From positions 62,001 to 126,000 of the forward strand of contig NZ_JAALLN010000001.1 in NCBI RefSeq assembly GCF_011751075.1: 64,000 nt of DNA. The letters run 5' to 3'. The notes below the pieces were generated by a model. It did not search any database. It worked only from the letters and a program-made list of their open reading frames with translations, and was not told the origin of the DNA. This document shows, one piece after another, positions 35,388-46,085 of this stretch. Source of the stretch: Flavobacterium poyangense (GTDB lineage: Bacteria; Bacteroidota; Bacteroidia; Flavobacteriales; Flavobacteriaceae). Made by a program: the position numbers and the translations under genes. Every line of letters starts with the position of its first letter. Position 1 is the stretch's first letter.

Positions 35388-35442
35388 ATTTGTTTAATCG
35401 TTTTATCAAAGACTTAATTTGCGGTTAAACGATTAAACAAAT
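35388..35442. repeat. AT-rich hairpin, GTTTAATCG type
   Basis: ATTTGTTTAATCGTTTTA pairs with TAAACGATTAAACAAAT. Similar GATTAAACA/GTTAAACG words recur at 35830-35860, and a comparable long hairpin is at 43762-43819. No U tract follows, so it is not a clear terminator. Confidence 0.6.
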
Positions 35443-35463
35443 CGGACAATTAAACAAAAAAGA

Positions 35464-35829
35464 ATGTACGTTTTTTCATTTGAAAAGTTAGAAGTTTGGC
35501 AAAACTCAAGAATATTGATTTTGGACATTTATAAATTAACGAGTAAATTTTCATCAAATGAATTATTCTGAATAACTTCTCAAATAAAAAGAAGCTCTTC
35601 TTCAATTGCAACAAATATTGCGGAAGGGACTTCGAGAAATACAAATAAAGACAAAGCTTATTTTCTTACGATTTCTTATTCATCGGCAATGGAAACTTTA
35701 AACCATTTAATCATTGCAAAAGATTTAAATTACGTTTCTGATATTGATTACATCGAATTGCGTGAGAAAATTGAAAAAATTTGTAATCAGCTAAATAGCT
35801 TAAAAAAGTATTATCTTTCAAAAGAATAA
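35464..35829 (+). pseudogene. Four-helix-bundle (23S rRNA IVP-like) gene with one in-frame UGA
   Basis: The frame from the ATG at 35464 to the TAA at 35827 encodes 121 codons broken only by a TGA at 35569-35571 (codon 36). The translation MYVFSFEKLEVWQNSRILI, then after the stop ITSQIKRSSSSIATNIAEG and further helices, is the four-helix-bundle family first seen as intervening-sequence protein in 23S rRNA genes. Intact members usually have Gly where the stop stands (before the TSQI-type motif), so one GGA-to-TGA change explains it. No other frameshift is seen. Family members are often coded alone between housekeeping genes; their function is unknown. The opposite-strand open frame here is a shadow. 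Confidence 0.85.
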
Positions 35830-35871
35830 AAACGATTAAACAGTTAAACGCTTAAACACTAAAAAACCAAT

Positions 35872-37347
35872 ATGCATTTATATACATCACAGCCGCTAAA
35901 AATATACAACTCACTTTCGGGTGAAAAAGAAAATTTCAACCCTATTCACGTAGGAAATGTTGGAATGTATGTTTGCGGACCTACGGTTTATAGCAATGTA
36001 CACCTTGGAAATGTTAGGACTTTTATGTCTTTTGACGTTATTTTCAGGTACTTATTACATCTGGATTACAAAGTGCGTTACGTAAGAAACATTACCGATG
36101 TCGGACATATTGTAGATGATGTGGATGAAGGTGAAGATAAAATCGCCAAAAAAGCACGTATAGAGCAATTGGAACCAATGGAGATTGTACAGCGCTATAC
36201 GGTAGATTTTCATAATATACTAAGTGCTTTCAACTTCTTGCCACCAAGCATTGAACCAACCGCAACGGGACATATTATTGAACAAATTGAAATCATCAAA
36301 AAAATAATCGATACCGGAATTGGTTACGAAGCCAACGGATCTGTTTATTTTGATGTTGTAAAATACAACGAAACCAAAAATTACGGAATTTTAAGCGGTA
36401 GAAATATCGAAGATATGCTTGCTAACACCCGTGATCTTGATGGTCAGTCTGACAAAAGAAATCCTCAGGATTTTGCCTTATGGAAAAAAGCAGAGCCGGA
36501 ACACATTATGAGATGGCCTTCTCCATGGAGCGATGGTTTTCCGGGCTGGCATCTTGAATGTACAGCTATGAGCACCAAATACCTGGGCAATCATTTTGAC
36601 ATTCACGGAGGTGGAATGGATTTAAAATTTCCGCACCACGAATGCGAAATTGCACAAAATGAAGCTTGCACCGGTCAATCTCCTGTAAACTACTGGATGC
36701 ATACCAACATGCTTACGCTAAATGGTAAAAAAATGGCAAAATCAACCGGAAATAATATTTTACCGGGTGAAATATTAAGCGGAGACAATAACATTCTAAG
36801 CAAAGCCTTTTCTGCTTCCGTGACCCGTTTCTTTATGTTACAGGCACATTACAGAAGCATACTGGATTTTTCTGACGATGCGATTGTAGCGGCAGAAAAA
36901 GGATATAAAAGATTAATGGAAGCTGTTAACGCTTTACCGGAAATAAAATCAAGCACAACAAGTTCTATCGATATTGCATCTTGGAAACAGTTGTGTTATG
37001 ATGCCATGAATGACGATTTTAACACCCCTATCTTAATTGCACAATTATTTGAGGCTGTTCGTTACATCAACTTACTGAAAGAAGGAAAAGAAACGATTTC
37101 TAAAGAAGATCTCGAACTCTTTACTACTGCCATCAATGCTTTTGTTTTTGATGTTTTAGGCTTGAATGATGAGAAAGCTGAAGGTAATACGGATAAATTA
37201 GACGGTGTTGTAACTATGCTTATCGGAATGAGAAATCAGGCAAGAGCAGATAAAAACTTTGCACTTTCTGATCAGATTCGCGATCAGTTAATCGAACTGG
37301 GCATTCAGTTAAAAGACGGAAAAGAAGGTACCAGTTTCTCGTTGTAA
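35872..37347 (+). CDS. cysS: Cysteine--tRNA ligase
   Basis: Class I synthetase of 491 residues. The HIGH-type signature is HLGN at residues 44-47 within [13 protein letters not shown], whose Cys35 is a zinc ligand. Further zinc-site residues lie in [10 protein letters not shown] and [12 protein letters not shown]. The KMSKS loop is KKMAKSTGN near residue 287. Length and domain order are normal, with a C-terminal anticodon-binding region ([20 protein letters not shown]). Followed after 22 bases by yidD on the same strand. Confidence 0.98.
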   Translation: MHLYTSQPLKIYNSLSGEKENFNPIHVGNVGMYVCGPTVYSNVHLGNVRTFMSFDVIFRYLLHLDYKVRYVRNITDVGHIVDDVDEGEDKIAKKARIEQLEPMEIVQRYTVDFHNILSAFNFLPPSIEPTATGHIIEQIEIIKKIIDTGIGYEANGSVYFDVVKYNETKNYGILSGRNIEDMLANTRDLDGQSDKRNPQDFALWKKAEPEHIMRWPSPWSDGFPGWHLECTAMSTKYLGNHFDIHGGGMDLKFPHHECEIAQNEACTGQSPVNYWMHTNMLTLNGKKMAKSTGNNILPGEILSGDNNILSKAFSASVTRFFMLQAHYRSILDFSDDAIVAAEKGYKRLMEAVNALPEIKSSTTSSIDIASWKQLCYDAMNDDFNTPILIAQLFEAVRYINLLKEGKETISKEDLELFTTAINAFVFDVLGLNDEKAEGNTDKLDGVVTMLIGMRNQARADKNFALSDQIRDQLIELGIQLKDGKEGTSFSL

Positions 37348-37369
37348 CCAATTCAACTTCTAATAAACC

Positions 37370-37609
37370 ATGAAAGTAATCACTCCATTTGTTTTATTAG
37401 TGCGCTTTTACCAAAATGCCATTTCGCCCTTTACACCGGCAAGTTGCAGATTTGAGCCAACCTGTTCCAGTTATATGATTCAGGCATTGCAAATGCATGG
37501 CTTATTCTATGGCGGTTATCTGGGAATTAAACGTATTTTGAGTTGTCATCCCTGGGGAAAAACCGGTTATGATCCTGTTCCCGAAAAGAAATGTTTGCAC
37601 AAACATTAA
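37370..37609 (+). CDS. yidD: Membrane protein insertion efficiency factor YidD
   Basis: A 79-residue protein of the YidD (DUF37, haemolytic) family, a peripheral membrane protein that helps YidC-dependent insertion. Diagnostic strings are [31 protein letters not shown] and [12 protein letters not shown]. It sits between cysS and lgt, 22 and 63 bases away, all on the plus strand. Confidence 0.96.
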   Translation: MKVITPFVLLVRFYQNAISPFTPASCRFEPTCSSYMIQALQMHGLFYGGYLGIKRILSCHPWGKTGYDPVPEKKCLHKH

Positions 37610-37672
37610 CTTTAATTAAAGACTTACTCTGTTATAAATATTTATTTTTACAACACTAAAAAAAATTAACAT

Positions 37673-38605
37673 ATGACACATGCCTTAAACATCATTTGGA
37701 ATCCTTCAGAGGGAATCGATTTAGGATTTTTTATGATTCGTTATTACAGTTTAATGTTCGTAATCGCTTTTGGATTAGGATGGTACTTAATGAAAAAGAT
37801 TTTCGAACGCGAAAATGAGCCTATTGACAAATTAGATTCTTTGTTTGTTTGGACTGTTTTAGCAACTTTACTTGGCGCACGTTTAGGTCATGTTTTATTC
37901 TATGATTGGGAATATTTCAGAAATCATTTACTTGAAATCTTTCTACCTTTCAGATTTGAACCAAAGTTTGAATTCACAGGATTCCAGGGATTAGCAAGTC
38001 ACGGGGCTGCGATTTCCATTATTATTGCTATGTACTATTTCAGCAAAGTGGTTTTAAAACGTCCTTTATTATGGATCTTAGACCGAGTGGTTATTCCTGT
38101 TGCCAGTGGTGCTATTTTTGTTCGTTTAGGAAACTTTTTCAATTCTGAAATTATCGGACACGAAACCACTTCTCCATTTGGAATTCGTTTTCTTCACGAT
38201 CAGTTCAGTAAAGCAGAAGCTGTAAATGCAACCAACATACAAGATCCGAAGCAAGCTTATAATGCTATTGTAAGCGATCCAAAATTTGCTGATTTATTGG
38301 CACAGGTTCCGGCAAAACACCCGACACAATTGTACGAAGGATTTTGCTATATTTTTGTGTTTGCGATCTTATTTTTCTTGTACTGGAAAACAAATGCAAG
38401 ACTTAAATCAGGTTACCTGTTCGGATTATTTTTAGTTCTTTTGTTTGTGGTTCGTTTTGTTGTTGAATATGTAAAAGAAAGTCAGGGCGGAATTGAAGAA
38501 GAGCTTGGCCTGTTCTCTACAGGACAATGGTTAAGTATTCCGTTTATTATCGTAGGACTGTTCTTTGTCATTAGAGCACAAAGAAATCCATTAGCGACTT
38601 CATAA
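37673..38605 (+). CDS. lgt: Prolipoprotein diacylglyceryl transferase
   Basis: Inner-membrane enzyme of 310 residues that adds diacylglycerol to the lipobox cysteine of prolipoproteins, the first step of lipoprotein maturation. Seven or so hydrophobic helices are visible. The Lgt signature is RLGNFFNSEIIG near residue 152, and the conserved GLASHGAAI segment contains the catalytic-region His. It serves the many lipoproteins in this genome, several of them coded in this window. Terminator at 38630-38668. Confidence 0.97.
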   Translation: MTHALNIIWNPSEGIDLGFFMIRYYSLMFVIAFGLGWYLMKKIFERENEPIDKLDSLFVWTVLATLLGARLGHVLFYDWEYFRNHLLEIFLPFRFEPKFEFTGFQGLASHGAAISIIIAMYYFSKVVLKRPLLWILDRVVIPVASGAIFVRLGNFFNSEIIGHETTSPFGIRFLHDQFSKAEAVNATNIQDPKQAYNAIVSDPKFADLLAQVPAKHPTQLYEGFCYIFVFAILFFLYWKTNARLKSGYLFGLFLVLLFVVRFVVEYVKESQGGIEEELGLFSTGQWLSIPFIIVGLFFVIRAQRNPLATS

Positions 38606-38629
38606 TACCAATACAATCAAAAATACAAG

Positions 38630-38668
38630 CGAGGCTATCACCACAAGTGAAATAGCCTCGTTTTTTTT
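38630..38668 (+). terminator. Rho-independent terminator of lgt
   Basis: CGAGGCTAT (38630-38638) pairs with ATAGCCTCG (38652-38660), followed by eight T residues. Confidence 0.88.
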
Positions 38669-38685
38669 ATTTAAAAATCACTTTT

Positions 38686-38852
38686 CTCGCAAAGACGCAA
38701 AATCGCAAAGTTTTTTCACGCAGATTTTGCGGATTAAGCTGATATTTTCTTTGTTTTGCGTTTCAATAAAAAAAATCAAATAAATCTGCCAAATCTGCGT
38801 GAAAAAAAATTAGCAGCCATTTTAAAAACTTGGCGCCTTTGCGACTTGGCGA
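38686..38852. repeat. Palindromic repeat family A, copy 3
   Basis: Inner arms CACGCAGATTTTGCGGATT (38717-38735) and AATCTGCCAAATCTGCGTG (38783-38801) pair with two mismatches. Outer arms CTCGCAAAG (38686) and the GGCGAG end (38852) close it. Confidence 0.8.
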
Positions 38853-38886
38853 GAAACATTCTAAGCCTAAATACAGCACTTTTTCA

Positions 38887-39501
38887 CTATAAGGAATAAG
38901 AAACACCAAACTCAATATTCTTCGTATTATAGCCCGCATTTGAACTCCCTAAACCCGCATTAGAAACATGTCTGACACTCGGACGAACATCAAAGTAGAA
39001 TCTTTGTGCTTTTACAGAAAAACCAAGCGCTAAAACATCCGCAAAGGCAAATCCATCAGACATACGCTCTGTTTCTGTGTCTGTAATCATCGGACCAATA
39101 CTTCCGAGAACATAAACCGATAAGCTTTTGTTTATTGGTTTACGAATCAAAAAACCAACATTCAGCACATATTCGTGAATGTTTTTTAATTGGGTATAAG
39201 TAGCTCGTTTCTGCAAATAGTCAGGTTCTTCCGGTTTAACAAAATAAAAATTCAACAGCTGGTGTGTTCCGAAATTAACTTCGGGTTGTACCAAAACTTC
39301 ATATTGAAAATTTTTGGTTTCCTTTAGACGGTAATACACTTGGGCTTTATAAAAATGATTGGTGAAGGTGTAATTTCTATTTTTAAATTCATTTCCAAAT
39401 CCATAATTAAAACCAACTCTCCAATTGCCCTCACGCTCTTGTGCGTTCATCTGGAATACACCTAAAAAAAACAACAAACCTACTAGTAATGTTCTACTCA
39501 T
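38887..39501 (-). CDS. PagL-like acyloxyacyl hydrolase / lipid A deacylase family
   Basis: A 204-residue outer-membrane barrel. The signal peptide ends at QMNAQ. The C-terminal part contains RHVSNAGLGSSNAGYNTKNI; the H-x-S-N-A string (His178, Ser180) followed by N-x-G matches the active-site region of PagL, which removes the 3-O-acyl chain of lipid A. Glu197 could be the third member, although it is farther from Ser180 than the equivalent spacing I recall for Pseudomonas PagL. If active, it would modify lipid A in the outer membrane. Single gene on the minus strand between family A repeat 3 and the secDF terminator. Confidence 0.72.
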   Translation of the reverse strand: MSRTLLVGLLFFLGVFQMNAQEREGNWRVGFNYGFGNEFKNRNYTFTNHFYKAQVYYRLKETKNFQYEVLVQPEVNFGTHQLLNFYFVKPEEPDYLQKRATYTQLKNIHEYVLNVGFLIRKPINKSLSVYVLGSIGPMITDTETERMSDGFAFADVLALGFSVKAQRFYFDVRPSVRHVSNAGLGSSNAGYNTKNIEFGVSYSL

Positions 39502-39531
39502 AAACTACATTTATAAATTTAAATATAGCAC

Positions 39532-39568
39532 AAAAAAAAGATTCAACTTTCGTTGAATCTTTTTTTTA
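39532..39568 (-). terminator. Rho-independent terminator of secDF
   Basis: AAGATTCAAC pairs with GTTGAATCTT around TTTC, with A/T tracts on both sides. It works for the minus strand and may also act on the other strand. Confidence 0.85.
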
Positions 39569-39583
39569 TATAAAACTTGCTAA

Positions 39584-42556
39584 TTAAGCTTGTTTGTGTT
39601 TTTCTTCGATATTGTGTTTATCATCTGTAGAAATTGTATCAACCAATACCGGTGTAGCGATAAATAGAGACGAATAAGTTCCTACTACAATACCTACCAA
39701 CATTGCGAAGATAAATCCTCTAATTGACTCTCCACCAAAAATAAACATCGTTAACAATACAATGATCATCATTAATGACGTATTCAACGTTCTGGACAAT
39801 GTAGTATTAATAGAAGCGTTTACGATATCTTCGAAACTACCTTTACGGTTTCCGATGATGAACTCTCTAATTCTATCAAATACAATTACAGTATCATTCA
39901 TTGAGTAACCAATTACAGTAAGAATCGCAGCGATAAAGTGCTGATCCATTTCCATGTGGAATGGCATGAATTTATAACATAAAGAGTAAATACCTAATAC
40001 AAAGATTACGTCATGCGCAACAGCTGCAATCGCACCTAATGAATATTGCCATTTACGGAACGATACCATTAAGTATAAGAAGATAGCTGCCATAGCACCA
40101 AGAACTGCCCAGTACGAGTTAGTTTTGATATCTTCAGAGATAGAAGCTCCAACTTTAGAAGCTTGCAATACTCCCACTCTTTTGCCATCGTAAGTGTTTG
40201 TAAATTTATCATAAGAAGTATTAGGATAGTATTTCGCTAATGCTTTGTATAATATTTGGTTCACTTCTTCATCAACTGCTACTCCGTCTTGTTGGATTTT
40301 GTATTTCGTTGTGATTTTTAACTGATCCTCGTCACCTAAAATTTTAGCTTCAACCGGAGTTCCGAAAGCAGCAGATAATTCATCAGAAATTACAACAGCA
40401 TCAACCGGTTTTTCAAACTTAACCTGGAAAGTTCTTCCTCCAACAAAATCAACACCTTCATCTAATCCGTTAACGAAAAAGATAGAAACCAAACTTACTA
40501 CAACAACAATTGAAGAGAAGATGTAAGTGAATTTTTTGATTTTAATAAAATCATAGTGGAAATTAGTAAACCAGTTTTTAGTAATAGCAGTAGAGAAAGT
40601 TAAATCTGCTTTTCCTGCAATATTTCTGTCGATAAAGATTCTTGCGATAAAAATTGACGTAAACATAGATGTTACGATACCAATAAGCAATGTTAAAGCA
40701 AAACCTTTAATTGGTCCTGTTCCAAAAATAAACAAGATCGCTCCCGTTAATACGTGTGTTACGTTTGCATCAATGATAGAACGCATTGCACCATGCCATC
40801 CGTAAGAAGCAAGCACTGCTTCTGACAATGATTTACCTTCACGTAATTCTTCTTTTGCTCTTTCATAGATAATAATGTTCGCATCTACAGCCGTACCCAA
40901 TGTTAATACGATACCTGCAATACCTGGTAATGTTAATACAAAACCAAAACTTGCCATAATTCCAAATAAGAAAAGTAAGTTTAATAATAAGGCAAGATTA
41001 GCATACCAACCTGCTTTACCATAATAGAACACCATCCACAAACAAACTAATAAAAATCCTAATACAGCAGAAATTGTTCCTGCATCAATTGCAGCCTGAC
41101 CTAAAGATGGTCCCACAACAGTTGATTGAATAATATCTGCAGAAGCCGGTAATTTACCTGCATTTAATACGTTTGCTAAATCTTTAGTTTCAGCTACATC
41201 AAAAGAACCAGTAATTTCAGATCTTCCTCCTGCAATTGGACCACTAGTAACACCAGGTGCAGAATACACGATGTTATCTAAAACAATAGCGATATAACTT
41301 TTTTGAGCAAAAGCTCTACCTGTTAACTCTTCCCAAACTTTAGCACCTTGGCTGTTCATTTGCATAGAAACAGCTGGTTTACCCATTTGGTCAAATGTAT
41401 CTTTTGCATCTGTAACAAGACCACCGTTCATAGCTGGTACATTGTCTCTGTTTCCTTTTAAAGCGTATAATTCAACTACTTCAATATCTTTTGCTTTTGC
41501 ATCTTTTATTGTAGTTGGTTTACTCCATACAAATTTTGCATAGTGTTGGTCAGCAGCCAATAAAATTCTGATTTCAGGTCTTTTAAAATAAGCATTGATA
41601 ACTGCTGTATCTTTTGGAGCAAAATAACCTAAAACCGGTCCACCACCCTGACCAAGAATTTTGTCAAATAATGGGTTGTTTCCTTTTTTAGCTTCTGTTG
41701 AATCTTTTGTATCAGTTAATAAAGCATTCAATGAATCTTTAGCAACTGTTTTAGTTTCTGTTTTTTTGATTTCAGTCTTTTTTAAAGCTTCGTTAGTCGC
41801 TACTAAAAAGTTTCCGATTTCTTCAATCTTATAAGTTTCCCAAAACTCTAATTGAGCTTTTCCACCTAATAATTTTTTAATTCTGTCTACATCTTTAGCA
41901 CCCGGAAGCTCTACTAAGATTCTTCCTGTAGCACCTAATTTTTGAATATTTGGTTGTGTAACACCAAATTTATCGATACGCTCTCTCAATACTTTATAAG
42001 CACTTTCGATAGACTCATCTACTTTTTTTCTAATTACTTTCTGCGCTTGAGCATCAGTCATTTCAAAAGCAATTCCGCCTTCACCTTGCAAGTTTCTGTT
42101 AGCAAAGATTTCAGGAGAAGCTAATTTTGTTTTTCCAGCTGAGTTTGCATCAAAAGCCTCAAAAAATTTATCTAAATAACTTTTGTTACCTTCTAAATTT
42201 GCAGTCGCATCAGCCAAAGACTTATTAAAAACCGGGTTTTTAGAATTGTTTGCTAATCCTTTTAAAACATCTTTAATAGAAATTTGAAGAATAACGTTGA
42301 TTCCTCCTTCTAAGTCAAGACCTTTATTGATTTGTTTGTTTTTTACTTCATTATAAGTAAAATCCGTAAATCCAAGATTTAACACTTTTTCTTTACCAAT
42401 AGAATCTAAGTATTTTAGTTCTTTATCAGGATTATCTCCTGCAAAAGCTTTGGCTTCACTTTTGACATTGCTTGCCACATAAGTGAACGAAAGTTGGTAA
42501 ATACTTACCAACGCAAATAGAATTGCGAAAAATTTAATAAGTCCTTTATTCTGCAT
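39584..42556 (-). CDS. secDF: Fused protein translocase subunit SecDF
   Basis: Inner-membrane proton-driven subunit of the Sec translocon that completes export of proteins through SecYEG. At 990 residues it is the SecD-SecF fusion usual in Bacteroidota. The SecD half starts with a TM helix and GLDLEGGINVILQI, then a periplasmic domain with a Thr/Lys-rich insertion near 265-295. Next come TM helices with LTLGTAVDANIIIYERAKEE, and the SecF half has FVGGRTFQVKF and GYSMNDTVIVFDRIRE. A good promoter lies at 42684-42714 and a terminator at 39532-39568. Confidence 0.97.
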   Translation of the reverse strand: MQNKGLIKFFAILFALVSIYQLSFTYVASNVKSEAKAFAGDNPDKELKYLDSIGKEKVLNLGFTDFTYNEVKNKQINKGLDLEGGINVILQISIKDVLKGLANNSKNPVFNKSLADATANLEGNKSYLDKFFEAFDANSAGKTKLASPEIFANRNLQGEGGIAFEMTDAQAQKVIRKKVDESIESAYKVLRERIDKFGVTQPNIQKLGATGRILVELPGAKDVDRIKKLLGGKAQLEFWETYKIEEIGNFLVATNEALKKTEIKKTETKTVAKDSLNALLTDTKDSTEAKKGNNPLFDKILGQGGGPVLGYFAPKDTAVINAYFKRPEIRILLAADQHYAKFVWSKPTTIKDAKAKDIEVVELYALKGNRDNVPAMNGGLVTDAKDTFDQMGKPAVSMQMNSQGAKVWEELTGRAFAQKSYIAIVLDNIVYSAPGVTSGPIAGGRSEITGSFDVAETKDLANVLNAGKLPASADIIQSTVVGPSLGQAAIDAGTISAVLGFLLVCLWMVFYYGKAGWYANLALLLNLLFLFGIMASFGFVLTLPGIAGIVLTLGTAVDANIIIYERAKEELREGKSLSEAVLASYGWHGAMRSIIDANVTHVLTGAILFIFGTGPIKGFALTLLIGIVTSMFTSIFIARIFIDRNIAGKADLTFSTAITKNWFTNFHYDFIKIKKFTYIFSSIVVVVSLVSIFFVNGLDEGVDFVGGRTFQVKFEKPVDAVVISDELSAAFGTPVEAKILGDEDQLKITTKYKIQQDGVAVDEEVNQILYKALAKYYPNTSYDKFTNTYDGKRVGVLQASKVGASISEDIKTNSYWAVLGAMAAIFLYLMVSFRKWQYSLGAIAAVAHDVIFVLGIYSLCYKFMPFHMEMDQHFIAAILTVIGYSMNDTVIVFDRIREFIIGNRKGSFEDIVNASINTTLSRTLNTSLMMIIVLLTMFIFGGESIRGFIFAMLVGIVVGTYSSLFIATPVLVDTISTDDKHNIEEKHKQA

Positions 42557-42683
42557 TATTACTAAAAATTAATTATGTTTTACTGTTTGTTTTTGTTCTA
42601 AAGTCCTATAGAATAAGCCCTAACATGATTCTTCTACAACTAAAAAATCAGATCACGAATTACAACATTTTTTTTAAACCGAG

Positions 42684-42714
42684 CAAATATATAATTTACG
42701 AAAAGATTAACCAA
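42684..42714 (-). promoter_or_regulatory. secDF promoter
   Basis: On the minus strand, TTG (42712-42714) is followed after 20 bases by TATATTTG (42684-42691), the Bacteroidota -33/-7 pair. The start codon is about 128 bases downstream, leaving a long leader. Confidence 0.6.
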
Positions 42715-42733
42715 TTTATTTATTAATTAATCT

Positions 42734-42760
42734 CAAAAAAAAGACTGCAAAAGTGCAGCC
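42734..42760 (-). terminator. Rho-independent terminator of mdh
   Basis: On the minus strand GGCTGC-ACTTTT-GCAGTC forms a compact stem followed by TTTTTTTT. It lies 24 bases after the mdh stop and just upstream of the secDF promoter. Confidence 0.85.
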
Positions 42761-42783
42761 TTATCTTTTTTTTATCAAAATCG

Positions 42784-43719
42784 TTATACTAAAATCGATT
42801 TTAGAGCATCGTTCATCCCTCTAACTGCATCTGCACTTTTAGCAAACAAAACCTTTTCCTGGTCGTTTAACTGAATATCCAGAATTTCTTCAACTCCGTT
42901 TTTACCAATTATACAAGGTACTCCGATACAAATATCATTTTGCCCATATTCTCCTTCTACAAAAACAGAACAAGCAATCATTTTCTTCTGATCGTTTAGG
43001 ATACTATCAACAAGATACGCTACAGAAGCTCCCGGCGCATACCAGGCCGAAGTCCCTAAAAGACCTGTAAGAGTTGCTCCTCCTACCATCGTATCTGCTG
43101 CTACTTTTTGTAACACTTCTTCTGAAAGAAATTCGCTTACCGGAATTCCGTTGTAAGACGCCAAACGTGTCAACGGAATCATAGTAGTATCACCATGACC
43201 ACCAATAACCATTGCCGAAATATCGTTTGCCGGTTTATCTAAAGCCAAAGAAAGATACGTTCTGAAACGCGAACTATCTAAAGCTCCACCCATACCTATA
43301 ATTCTGTTTTTTGGTAATCCGGTAGATTTCAAAGCCAAATAGGTCATTGTATCCATTGGATTCGAAACCACAACAATAATGGTATCCGGCGAATGTTTTA
43401 ATACATTTTCAGCAACTGTTTTTACAATTCCTGCATTAATACCAATTAATTCTTCGCGGGTCATTCCGGGTTTTCTCGGAATACCGGATGTAATTACTAC
43501 TACATCACTCCCTGCAGTTTTAGAATAATCATTGGTTACGCCTGAAACTTTGGTATTAAATCCTGTATTTGTAGCACATTGCATGATATCCAACGCTTTC
43601 CCTTCGGCAAAACCTTCTTTAATATCCAACAACACTACTTCGCTTGCAATTCCTCTATAAGAAATAACATCTGCACAGGTAGCTCCAACATTTCCTGCTC
43701 CTACTATGGTAACTTTCAT
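42784..43719 (-). CDS. mdh: Malate dehydrogenase, LDH-like type
   Basis: Cytoplasmic NAD-dependent enzyme of 311 residues that interconverts malate and oxaloacetate in the TCA cycle. The nucleotide fold starts VTIVGAGNVGATCAD, with Asp32 suited to NAD over NADP. Substrate-binding arginines are visible in GIPRKPGMTREEL, and the catalytic His175 is in VIGGHGDTTMIPL. The layout is that of the tetrameric, lactate-dehydrogenase-like MDH found in Bacteroidota and Chlorobi. Single gene with its own terminator. Confidence 0.97.
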   Translation of the reverse strand: MKVTIVGAGNVGATCADVISYRGIASEVVLLDIKEGFAEGKALDIMQCATNTGFNTKVSGVTNDYSKTAGSDVVVITSGIPRKPGMTREELIGINAGIVKTVAENVLKHSPDTIIVVVSNPMDTMTYLALKSTGLPKNRIIGMGGALDSSRFRTYLSLALDKPANDISAMVIGGHGDTTMIPLTRLASYNGIPVSEFLSEEVLQKVAADTMVGGATLTGLLGTSAWYAPGASVAYLVDSILNDQKKMIACSVFVEGEYGQNDICIGVPCIIGKNGVEEILDIQLNDQEKVLFAKSADAVRGMNDALKSILV

Positions 43720-43761
43720 ATTTTATACTTTATCGGTTATTAATTAATTTGTATAGTACTA

Positions 43762-43819
43762 AATTAACAATTCGTTTAATTGTTTAGCTAAATATAAACA
43801 ATTAAACGAATTGCTAATT
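43762..43819. repeat. Long AT-rich hairpin between gyrB and mdh
   Basis: AATTAACAATTCGTTTAATTG pairs, with one mismatch, with the sequence at 43796-43819 around a 10-base loop. It resembles the hairpin at 35388-35442 in using GTTTAATTG/CAATTAAAC words. It lies just after the gyrB stop; there is no U tract. Confidence 0.65.
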
Positions 43820-43830
43820 AAACTTTTATT

Positions 43831-45795
<1,965 letters not shown>

Positions 45796-45810
45796 TTAGT
45801 GTCTAACACG

Positions 45811-45818
45811 CAAATATA
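45811..45818 (-). promoter_or_regulatory. gyrB promoter -7 element
   Basis: The minus strand reads TATATTTG, 39 bases before the start codon. A -33 at normal spacing is not obvious. Confidence 0.45.
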
Positions 45819-45898
45819 TAAAAACGCAAATTATATATCCGTTAAATTCCTATTTAAAGCTTGTAAGTTATCAACACAAATGTCTTAAAAACCAAAAA

Positions 45899-46081
45899 AT
45901 AAATTCCAAATTCCAAATATTGCTCCTTTTTTTTTACAAAAAAGCAATCTTTTAAAATCCAAATTCCAATTTTAAAAAAGAAAATCCGAAACTAACATTA
46001 AAAATGTCGTTTCGGATTTTCTGAAATTTTATAAATCCTTCCAAAATTTGGAATTTGAAATTTTAAAACTTTGGAATTTAA
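45899..46081. repeat. AAATTCCAAATTCC palindrome enclosing a terminator
   Basis: TAAATTCCAAATTCCAAAT near the left end and the TTTGGAATTTG...CTTTGGAATTTA stretch at the right are inverted copies. They enclose a further TCCAAATTCCAATTTT block and the M16 terminator at 45981-46020. This accounts for most of the 314-base gap between gyrB and the M16 gene. Confidence 0.7.
45981..46020 (-). terminator. Rho-independent terminator of the M16 peptidase gene
   Basis: AAAATCCGAAAC pairs perfectly with GTTTCGGATTTT. On the minus strand it runs into CTTTTTT. A near-copy lies at 48916-48959. Confidence 0.82.
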
Positions 46082-46085
46082 AAGC

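Noticed and set aside
35388..35442. Terminator of folE
   Set aside because: The stem is AT-rich and no U tract follows it, so it is listed as a repeat hairpin only.
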